Made by a program: the position numbers and the translations under genes
From: Lentzea aerocolonigenes
GTDB taxonomy: Bacteria > Actinomycetota > Actinomycetes > Mycobacteriales > Pseudonocardiaceae
Direction of reading: 5' to 3'
Assembly (NCBI RefSeq): GCF_000955955.1
Contig: NZ_JYJG01000110.1
Location: forward strand, 1 to 21,840
Length of the DNA: 21,840 nucleotides
Notes under the pieces: generated by a model
The model's database searches: none
What the model saw: the letters and a program-made list of their open reading frames with translations, nothing else
Told to the model about the DNA's origin: nothing
Shown: positions 16,459 to 21,840 of the stretch, piece after piece
Layout of the letters: each line of letters opens with the position of its first letter
How positions within the stretch are numbered: position 1 is the first letter of the stretch

Positions 16459-17401
16459 AGTTCACCCACTTGCGGGCCGACCAGAAGTAGATCGCCGTGA
16501 AGAGGCCGATCACGGCGAACAACACCCACGCCATCGCGGAGGCGTAGCCCATCTGCATGCTGCCGAATCCCTTGAGGTACAGATAAAGCGTGTACAGGAG
16601 GGTCGAGTCGATCGGGCCGCCGAGGCCGTTCGAGATGACGTAGGCCGGCGTGAAGGTCTGGAACGCGTTGATCGTCTCCAGCACGAGGTTGAAGAAGACC
16701 ATCGGGGACAGCAGCGGCAGCGTGATCTTGAAGAACACGGTGAACCGCCCGGCGCCGTCGATGGCCGCGGCCTCGTACAGGTCCTGCGGCAGCTGCTTGA
16801 GCCCGGCCAGGAAGATGAGCATCGGCGTGCCGAACTGCCAGCCGGACAACAAGACCAGCGTCCACAGCGCGTAACGCGGGTCACCGATCCAGTCCGAGCC
16901 CTGGATGCCGAACAGTCCCAGGAACTGGTTCACCAGCCCGTCGCGGGAGAAGATCTGCCGCCACATCACCGACACCGCGACGCTCGCGCCCAGCAGCGAC
17001 GGCAGGTAGAACGTCGCCCGGTAGAAGCCGAGCGCCTTCAATCCGCGGTTGAGCGCGACGGCGACCAGCAGCGCGGCGGCGAGCTTGAGCGGGACCGAGG
17101 TCACCACGTAGAGCAGCGTCACCTTGATCGACTGCAGGTACCGCTCGTCGGAGAACAGCCGGACGTAGTTGTCGAAGCCGATCCACTGTGGAGCGGTGAG
17201 CAGGTTGAACTTGGTCAGCGACAGGTACAGCGAGTACACCATCGGGATCAGCGTGAACGCGAACAGGCCGATCAGCCAGGGCGCGAGGAAACCGTAACCC
17301 GCGAGGTTGTGCTTGTGTCGCTTGCCTTTGCGTCGCACGGGCGGCGCCGCTTCCTCCGGGACAGGAGGGTCGAGCACGGCAACGCCGCTGTTCTCCGACA
17401 T
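16448..17401 (-). CDS. Sugar ABC transporter permease, MalF type (mannoside operon)
   Basis: The 317-aa protein has a basic cytoplasmic N-terminus (RRKGKRHKHN, about 23-32) and about six membrane segments. The EAA loop starts at Glu210 (EAAAIDGAGRFTVFFKITLP). It is the first gene of the mannoside operon. The start is the ATG at 17401 because AGGAG lies 6 bases upstream (17408-17412). The open frame continues upstream to an ATG at 17476, but those codons run into the MITE-like element and have no conserved look. Promoter and operators lie at 17568-17613. Confidence 0.94.
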   Translation of the reverse strand: MSENSGVAVLDPPVPEEAAPPVRRKGKRHKHNLAGYGFLAPWLIGLFAFTLIPMVYSLYLSLTKFNLLTAPQWIGFDNYVRLFSDERYLQSIKVTLLYVVTSVPLKLAAALLVAVALNRGLKALGFYRATFYLPSLLGASVAVSVMWRQIFSRDGLVNQFLGLFGIQGSDWIGDPRYALWTLVLLSGWQFGTPMLIFLAGLKQLPQDLYEAAAIDGAGRFTVFFKITLPLLSPMVFFNLVLETINAFQTFTPAYVISNGLGGPIDSTLLYTLYLYLKGFGSMQMGYASAMAWVLFAVIGLFTAIYFWSARKWVNYAD

Positions 17402-17438
17402 GTGCTTCTCCTGGGACGTCATCACTGGCCCTTGGGGC

Positions 17439-17518
17439 CTAGGCCGTGTCCTGTAAGTCTGTTCGATGAGAGTCACGGTCGAGACTGTCGCGGACGAGAC
17501 TTACAGGACACGGCCTAG
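17439..17518. mobile_element. MITE-like palindromic element, 80 bp
   Basis: Two perfect 22-bp inverted arms (17439-17460 and 17497-17518) enclose a 36-base centre. The left arm begins CTAGGCCGTGTCCTGTAAG. Both outer ends are CTAG, which may be terminal bases or a 4-bp target duplication; CTAR/CTAG-type targets are known for parts of the IS5 family. There is no room for a transposase, so if mobile it is non-autonomous. It lies 37 bases upstream of the first mannoside gene and inside its predicted leader, where the RNA would form a long hairpin. It lacks a T-tract, so a simple intrinsic terminator is unlikely. The repeat is seen; mobility is inferred. Confidence 0.65.
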
Positions 17519-17567
17519 TTGCCGATGCCACGCACGGCGCAGATCCAGTGGTCCGTCCCAGGGAGCT

Positions 17568-17581
17568 GGAAAGCGCTTTCC
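17568..17581. promoter_or_regulatory. LacI-type operator at the mannoside operon start point
   Basis: GGAAAGCGCTTTCC is a perfect 14-bp palindrome with central CG, the LacI/CcpA-family form. It begins 3 bases downstream of the predicted -10 and covers the expected transcription start near 17578. A repressor bound here would block initiation. No regulator gene lies in this operon, so the protein is encoded elsewhere or is the repressor at 2983-4017, although that one's apparent operator differs. Confidence 0.65.
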
Positions 17582-17584
17582 GGG

Positions 17585-17613
17585 ACTGTAGGAACCGGTT
17601 ACCCACCTGTCAA
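17585..17613 (-). promoter_or_regulatory. Strong predicted promoter of the mannoside operon
   Basis: On the minus strand, consensus -35 TTGACA (17608-17613), exactly 17 bases, then -10 TACAGT (17585-17590). Start near 17578 gives a leader of about 177 bases to the ATG at 17401. The match is close to the housekeeping sigma consensus, so the two overlapping palindromes probably keep it off without inducer. Confidence 0.7.
17590..17603. promoter_or_regulatory. Second operator-like palindrome in the promoter spacer
   Basis: AGGAACCGGTTACC contains the perfect 8-bp palindrome AACCGGTT (17593-17600) and is symmetric except for two pairs. It lies between the -10 and -35 boxes of the mannoside promoter. 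Its centre is 22 bp from that of the palindrome at 17568-17581, about two helical turns, so two dimers could bind the same face. Confidence 0.45.
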
Positions 17614-17663
17614 GAACATCTTCTGGAAACCTTGTTCTCCAACGATTGAGTCGAATTTGCGTC

Positions 17664-17697
17664 TTGACTCCGACCGGGTGAACAAGTTTACGTTTAA
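17664..17697 (+). promoter_or_regulatory. Possible promoter of the 655-aa protein gene
   Basis: TTGACT (17664-17669) is a good -35. At 17 bases the hexamer is TTTACG; at 19 bases TACGTT (17689-17694 region) fits TANNNT better. Neither is perfect. Transcription would start near 17700, leaving a leader of about 115 bases. Confidence 0.4.
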
Positions 17698-17699
17698 AC
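17686..17699. promoter_or_regulatory. Inverted repeat GTTTA-N4-TAAAC over the -10 region
   Basis: GTTTACGTTTAAAC has 5-bp perfect arms and a 4-bp centre and also contains the palindrome GTTTAAAC. It is AT-rich against a GC-rich background and overlaps the predicted -10 of the rightward gene. It differs from the palindromes at 17568-17603, so a different regulator may act on this gene. Confidence 0.45.
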
Positions 17700-17815
17700 C
17701 AACTAGGCGGGTCCCAGCCGCGCCGCACACGAGAACGACGGGGAGGAGCTGCACTCCGGCCACGCACGCCCACCACTGCTGACGATCTTGGGCGAGCGCC
17801 CCGCGAGGAGTACCG

Positions 17816-19783
17816 ATGACCGCCGCCGCGGTGTATCTGCCGAGCCAGCACGCGAGCGTGCACGACCTGCCCGACGACGACGAAGAGCTGCGGATGGTGC
17901 TCGCCAGGGCGGTGTCCGCGGTGATCGCGCGCCAGCGTCCCGACGGCAACCTCGAAGATCCGGCCGCTGACGATGACATCGGTGACATGGCGCTCGGCGT
18001 GGTGTCGTTGCTGTGCCTGGCATGGCACCGCGGTGACCGGCGGGACCCCGAGATCGTCGAATGCGTTCGACGCGGGCTGGACTTCGTGCTTGCCGAAAGG
18101 GTCTTCCGCACCGACAATCCCGGCGAGCCGTTCCTGCTCGTGCGCGACAGCGGTCTGCCGTACGCGCGCTACGTGCTCGAAGCCGGCGAGCACCCCTTCG
18201 GCGACTGGCCGAGCACGGTGTGGGCGTTGCTGCACGCGGTGAACGTGCTGGAGTTCGGCCGCGAGGTGATCACCGGGGAGCAGTGGACCGCGCTCGCCGA
18301 GGTGGCGACGGGGTTCTGGCGCTGGCTCACCGAGGCGAGCATGTTCAACCCGCAGCAGACGGCGAACCAGGCGATCGGCGCCGTGGTGGCCGGTTTGACG
18401 CTCGGGCGGTTGTTGTCCGAGAAGTCCATCGTGGACGTCGCGATGTTCCTGTACCACAGCGAGGTCAGGGCCAGCCGCGTCGTCGACCGCGAGCTGCGGC
18501 TGCCGGTCGAGCACGGCGCCGGGCACGACCAGAACTACCTGCCGATCTCGCTCACCTTCCTGGCGCGGGCCTACCAGGTGAGCGGCGAGAAGTGCTTCCT
18601 CGACGACGGCGAGGAGATCGCCCGGCACCTCGAGACCCGGCTGTCGGCGCGCGGTTTCGACTACGGCGGGCCCCGCTACAGCGAACAGCACTCCGGTTGT
18701 GAAGGCATGCTCGGGCTGCGGTTCTTCAGCGGTCGCATCCAGGCTGAGCTGGGGCGTTACCTCGGCGACCGGAGGGTGGCCTATTTCTGCGCCAGTACGC
18801 CCGGCCTGCCGAGCGGGCACTTCGCCTTCGCCACCGTGTGGTCCTTCCTCGACGACAGCCGGTGGTACCGCGAGCAGTCCGACGGCCCTGTGCACACCCG
18901 CTATTCGTTGCGGCACGGGAAGGTCTCCGTGTCGCTCACCGGCGCGTCGACCCCGTACCTGATCGACGCCGGTGGGACCGCGGTGATCGAGTCGATCGTG
19001 GACCACCAGCACGGCATCGGGCCGTTGGTGCGTTACGCCGACGGCCGCAGAACGCTGCTGACCCGGCCGCTCGGCCCGGCCCGTGTGCGCGACGTGGCCG
19101 CGGACGGACTGGGCGCCAAGCTGGTGACCAAGGCCGTGGTGACCTGGGACCAGGTCATGCACTCCGTGCAGCAGCTGTACGTCACCGACGGCGAAGGCCT
19201 GTTCGTGGTCGCGGTGCTCGACCGTGCCGCGGTGCCCCTCGACGCGGAGCTGACCTTCCTCGCCGGACTCCCTTATGCGACAGCGGAAGGCTCGCGGCAA
19301 CGTCGCATCCGGACGGTCGGCGAGCCGGGCGGCGTGTCGTTCGATCTCGGCGACTCGTGGCGGGCGTTCGACACCGGGGGAGTGCTGCTCGCGGGCGGCC
19401 TCGCGCTGACCTCGGCCGCCGGCCTGCGGGTGGAGAACCCGCCGGACGGCCCCGCGTACTTCAACAACCCGCGCACCGCGGGCATGACCCAGGAACAGCT
19501 GTCCTTCTGGCTCGGCGACGACCCCAGGGGTTACGGCAACCCGGACGCGGGCTGGCACCGGGTGATCGCGACCAACCACGTGCTGGCCGACCCGATCGCC
19601 ACCACGCCGCACGGGCGAGCCGTGTTCGTCCTCTGCTACGGACCGCACCCCGTCGCGCTCGAGGTCGCTGCCGAGGAGGTGCCGGACGGCGTGCGCGTGC
19701 GCACCCCGTTCTTCACGGCGGTGGTCGGCCACCCGGCCGGTGACGTGGGCGGCGAACCCGTCCTGCGCCTTGCCGCACCGTGA
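17816..19783 (+). CDS. Uncharacterised 655-aa protein, probable (alpha/alpha)-toroid carbohydrate-active enzyme
   Basis: I do not recognise a named family. The N-terminal 340 residues are helical with repeated hairpins (AVIARQRPDGNLEDP; ALGVVSLLCLAWHRGD; TANQAIGAVVAGLTLGRLLS at 182-201; SLTFLARAYQVSGEKCFLDDG), as in (alpha/alpha)6 toroids of heparinase/alginate-lyase-type enzymes and some hydrolases. Candidate catalytic blocks are VEHGAGHDQNYLP (231-243) and GPRYSEQHSGCEG (285-297), rich in His, Tyr, Asp and Glu. From about 360 to 655 it is beta-rich (YSLRHGKVSVSLTG; TPYLIDAGGTAVIES), like the beta-sandwich after the toroid in polysaccharide lyases. No signal peptide is visible, so it is probably cytoplasmic. 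GAGGAG lies 5 bases before the ATG. It is divergent from the GH38/ABC operon, suggesting the same substrate. Confidence 0.85.
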   Translation: MTAAAVYLPSQHASVHDLPDDDEELRMVLARAVSAVIARQRPDGNLEDPAADDDIGDMALGVVSLLCLAWHRGDRRDPEIVECVRRGLDFVLAERVFRTDNPGEPFLLVRDSGLPYARYVLEAGEHPFGDWPSTVWALLHAVNVLEFGREVITGEQWTALAEVATGFWRWLTEASMFNPQQTANQAIGAVVAGLTLGRLLSEKSIVDVAMFLYHSEVRASRVVDRELRLPVEHGAGHDQNYLPISLTFLARAYQVSGEKCFLDDGEEIARHLETRLSARGFDYGGPRYSEQHSGCEGMLGLRFFSGRIQAELGRYLGDRRVAYFCASTPGLPSGHFAFATVWSFLDDSRWYREQSDGPVHTRYSLRHGKVSVSLTGASTPYLIDAGGTAVIESIVDHQHGIGPLVRYADGRRTLLTRPLGPARVRDVAADGLGAKLVTKAVVTWDQVMHSVQQLYVTDGEGLFVVAVLDRAAVPLDAELTFLAGLPYATAEGSRQRRIRTVGEPGGVSFDLGDSWRAFDTGGVLLAGGLALTSAAGLRVENPPDGPAYFNNPRTAGMTQEQLSFWLGDDPRGYGNPDAGWHRVIATNHVLADPIATTPHGRAVFVLCYGPHPVALEVAAEEVPDGVRVRTPFFTAVVGHPAGDVGGEPVLRLAAP

Positions 19784-19785
19784 AC

Positions 19786-19799
19786 TGTTAACGCTCACA
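19786..19799. promoter_or_regulatory. Operator-like palindrome upstream of the PAP2 gene
   Basis: TGTTAACGCTCACA, immediately after the stop of the 655-aa gene, is an imperfect LacI-type palindrome with two mismatched pairs. It shares its outer half TGTTA with the site at 681-694. Its centre is exactly 100 bp from that of the next site, so looping is possible. Confidence 0.4.
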
Positions 19800-19885
19800 T
19801 CACCTCAACTTCGAGTACGGTCGCGTCTCGTTGCGTATTGTGCACCAAAATCCCCGCGTCGCCACACGCGTCCTTGAAGGACCAT

Positions 19886-19899
19886 TGGGAGCGCTAACA
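19886..19899. promoter_or_regulatory. Operator-like palindrome covering the PAP2 gene SD
   Basis: TGGGAGCGCTAACA has a palindromic core AGCGCT and the same right half as the 681-694 operator. It contains the SD GGGAG (19887-19891), 7 bases before the ATG at 19899, and ends on the first base of that codon. A promoter between the two sites is unclear; TATTGT at 19836-19841 is the best -10, without a good -35. Confidence 0.5.
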
Positions 19900-21797
19900 T
19901 GACCACCACCGCAGCCGCGACTTCTGGCGGGTTCGACCGCAGAGCCCTGTTGCGTCGTTCGGCGATGCTGTCCGCGGGCCTGCTGCTCGGCCCGGCCGCC
20001 CTGGACCGGGCCCTCGAAGCGGCCGCCGCCGAACTGCCCACGGGCGCGGCGCCGTTCGTCGACTCCTACCGCACCAATGTGACGGCCAACCGGACACCGG
20101 AGACCAACGCCGCCGTCCGCGCCCTGTCCGGGATGCAGGACCTCTGGCGCACCGGCGGCAGCTGGGACACCGGAGTCGTGCTCAACCGGAACGTGCTCAG
20201 GGCCAACGTCCGCCACGTCGCGCGGATCACCAGGGCGCGGACCGCCGATCAGGCCAAGCGAGCGTTCATCGTGGACCGTCAGCACCAGAGCTACAGCGCG
20301 ATCGGCGGCCTCGGCCCGCTGGCCGAGCTGTACAAAGCGGGAGCTAAGGCCGTCACCGGCATCACCTCGGCACCGGACGGCACACCGCCGTCCACTGTGG
20401 ACGACAAGCTGCCGCCGGACGCCCCGGCCGGCTCGGCACTCGGCGCGGGCTCGCAGGACTCCGAGCTCGGCCAGGTGGTGCTGCTGGTCAACACCCTGCG
20501 CGGGAACTTCGCCTCCGGCAACCCGTCCAAGTACGCCTACCAGTACCCGCGGCCGTGGCGGATGACCCCGGACAGCACGGTGGTGCCGACCGGTCAGACC
20601 GACCAGTTCGGCTTCCCGGTCTACCGCTCGGACGTCGTGGTCGCCCCGCAGTTGTTGCGCCAGCGCAACCTCAGTCCTGCCGACGACGCGGGCTACCCGA
20701 GCGGCCACACCAACGCGTTGCACCTCGCCTGCCTGGCGCTGGCCTACGCGATCCCCGAACGGTTCCAGGAGCTGGTGACCAGGGCGTTCGACACCGCCGA
20801 CACCAGGATCGTGGCGGGCATGCACTCGCCGGTGGACGTGATCAGCGGCCGGATCCTCGCGACCGCGCTGGCCGCCGCGACGCTCGCGGACCCGCAGAAC
20901 GCCACGCTCAAAGCCGCCGCCCGGACCCAGGCGAACGAGTTCTTCCGCCAGCACGTGGGCGTCGACCTGTTCGAGTACGCGCACTCCGCGGGCATCTCCG
21001 CCGACCCGTACGCCGACCGCGAGGCCAATGCCCGGCTGGTGGAGCCGTTGCTGACCTACGGGCTGCCCAGGATCGGCCACCGGGTGGCGATGACCGTGCC
21101 CAAGGGCGCGGAAGTGCTGCTGGAAACCCGTCTGCCGTACCTCTCGGCGAACCAGCGGCGTGAAGTCCTGCGCTCGACCGCGCTCCCGTCCGGGCACGCG
21201 CTGCTCGACGGCCCTGAGCAGTGGGGCAGGCTCAACCTCTTCGCCGCCGCCGACGGTTTCGGCGCGTTCGACGCCGACGTGCGCGTCGACATGGACGCGA
21301 ACCGCGGCGGCTTCCACACGGCCGACACCTGGCACAACGCGATCGGCGGCCGCGGCGGGCTGGTGAAGATGGGTACCGGCACGCTGACGTTGGCCGGCAC
21401 CAACGACTACACCGGCACCACCCGCGTCGAAGGCGGCACACTGGTCGCCGCATCACCGTCCGCGCTGGGCAGGGGAGATGTCGACCTGCGTGGCGGCACG
21501 CTGCGTCTCGAGACCGCGGTCCGGGTGCGGAACTACCGGCAGGCCTCCGGAACCACCCTGGCGGTGACAGTGCGGCGCGGAGGCTGCGCGGTGCTGTCCG
21601 CCGCACACCCGATCAGGCTGGCGACCGGCTGCGCGCTGGAGATCACGCTGGAGGACGTGCACGCCGGCGCGGTCGTGCCGGTGCTCACCGCACCAGGTCT
21701 GCTCGGCCGGTTCGCCGGCATCACCGTGGCAGGGGGAGAGCGCCGGGTCGAGCCCAGGTACAGCCCGGCCGGCCTCTCGGTGCGCGTCCTGGCCTAG
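19899..21797 (+). CDS. Secreted PAP2-family acid phosphatase with autotransporter-type beta repeat
   Basis: The 632-aa protein starts with a Tat-like signal (FDRRALLRRSAM, Arg14-Arg15, then a hydrophobic Ala/Leu run to about 45). The PAP2 / haloperoxidase-type site is complete: K211-x6-R218-P219 in KYAYQYPRPW, PSGH (267-270), and R303-x5-H309-x3-D313 in TRIVAGMHSPVD, with Thr in place of the usual Ser before Arg. It should hydrolyse phosphomonoesters outside the cell. A second PSGHA (430-434) precedes WGRLNLFAA. Near 486-517 GGLVKMGTGTLTLAGTNDYT is one autotransporter-associated beta-strand repeat, followed by a beta-rich tail without an outer-membrane translocator. The 115-base upstream region carries two operator-like sites. 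It does not obviously belong to either sugar operon, though a phosphomannan or phospho-glycan substrate is conceivable. Confidence 0.92.
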   Translation: MTTTAAATSGGFDRRALLRRSAMLSAGLLLGPAALDRALEAAAAELPTGAAPFVDSYRTNVTANRTPETNAAVRALSGMQDLWRTGGSWDTGVVLNRNVLRANVRHVARITRARTADQAKRAFIVDRQHQSYSAIGGLGPLAELYKAGAKAVTGITSAPDGTPPSTVDDKLPPDAPAGSALGAGSQDSELGQVVLLVNTLRGNFASGNPSKYAYQYPRPWRMTPDSTVVPTGQTDQFGFPVYRSDVVVAPQLLRQRNLSPADDAGYPSGHTNALHLACLALAYAIPERFQELVTRAFDTADTRIVAGMHSPVDVISGRILATALAAATLADPQNATLKAAARTQANEFFRQHVGVDLFEYAHSAGISADPYADREANARLVEPLLTYGLPRIGHRVAMTVPKGAEVLLETRLPYLSANQRREVLRSTALPSGHALLDGPEQWGRLNLFAAADGFGAFDADVRVDMDANRGGFHTADTWHNAIGGRGGLVKMGTGTLTLAGTNDYTGTTRVEGGTLVAASPSALGRGDVDLRGGTLRLETAVRVRNYRQASGTTLAVTVRRGGCAVLSAAHPIRLATGCALEITLEDVHAGAVVPVLTAPGLLGRFAGITVAGGERRVEPRYSPAGLSVRVLA

Positions 21798-21840
21798 TGT
21801 CCTGATCCGCTGGCACTCCTGGCGTATGCAAGTACCACCA
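21798..21840. other. Window edge, no gene seen
   Basis: These 43 bases follow the phosphatase stop. CTAG at 21794-21797 (including the TAG stop) followed by TGTCCTG recalls the end of the element at 17439-17518, which also has CTAG close to GTGTCCTG. It might be one end of an insertion sequence continuing outside the window, but the evidence is thin. Confidence 0.2.

Noticed and set aside
17402..17476. N-terminal extension of the MalF-type permease into the MITE-like element
   Set aside because: The ATG at 17401 has AGGAG at ideal spacing, and the extra residues are encoded partly by the inverted repeat.
17439..17518. The inverted repeat as a simple rho-independent terminator
   Set aside because: The arms are long, the loop is 36 bases, no T-tract follows on either strand, and it lies between a strong promoter and its gene.
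17636..17650. CAACGATTGA shared between this spacer and 4050-4059
   Set aside because: A 10-base match could be chance or shared promoter-like bases; it has no symmetry and no consistent position relative to the start sites.
17501..19798. 765-aa minus-strand open frame across the 655-aa gene
   Set aside because: Composition is Arg/Val/His/Gly-rich without recognisable motifs. It mirrors the plus-strand gene, which has an SD and coherent protein features, so it is a high-GC shadow.

Overview
The window is high-GC actinobacterial DNA. Most codons end in G or C, GTG and TTG starts occur, SD sequences are of the AGGAG type, and sugar-ABC operons lack an ATPase gene. The style suggests a filamentous actinomycete, perhaps of the Pseudonocardiales, but I cannot name the genus. 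The window holds two carbohydrate-utilisation loci and one secreted phosphatase gene. It shows no rRNA, tRNA or CRISPR array.

Region 1 (1-9767) is a xylan / arabinoxylan locus. A LacI-family repressor, a GH3 beta-xylosidase-type enzyme and a GalM-type epimerase (cut by the window edge) run leftward as one unit. Divergently, a lipoprotein sugar-binding protein, two permeases, a secreted GH10 xylanase and a cytoplasmic GH43 enzyme run rightward. The logic is that GH10 cuts xylan outside, the ABC importer takes up xylo-oligosaccharides, GH43 and GH3 finish hydrolysis inside, and GalM interconverts anomers. A LacI-type operator in the 129-bp divergent spacer touches both promoters. The binding-protein gene carries a TTA leucine codon at codon 11, the only in-frame TTA I found in the window.

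Region 2 (9725-17613) is a second, leftward operon: MalF-type permease, MalG-type permease, Tat/lipoprotein binding protein, a very long (1367 aa) GH38 alpha-mannosidase and a GNAT acetyltransferase. Its promoter (TTGACA-N17-TACAGT) has one operator-like palindrome in the spacer and a perfect 14-bp palindrome at the predicted start of transcription. An 80-bp MITE-like element with 22-bp perfect inverted repeats ending in CTAG lies in the 5' leader.

Region 3 (17664-19783) is a divergent gene for a 655-aa cytoplasmic protein. It looks like an (alpha/alpha)6-toroid carbohydrate-active enzyme, but I cannot place it in a family. Its position opposite the GH38/ABC operon makes it the best candidate for undescribed biology here.

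Region 4 (19784-21797) is a Tat-exported PAP2-type acid phosphatase with one autotransporter-type beta-strand repeat near its C-terminus. It is flanked by two LacI-type palindromes 100 bp apart; the second covers its ribosome-binding site. The last 43 bases hold no gene I can support.
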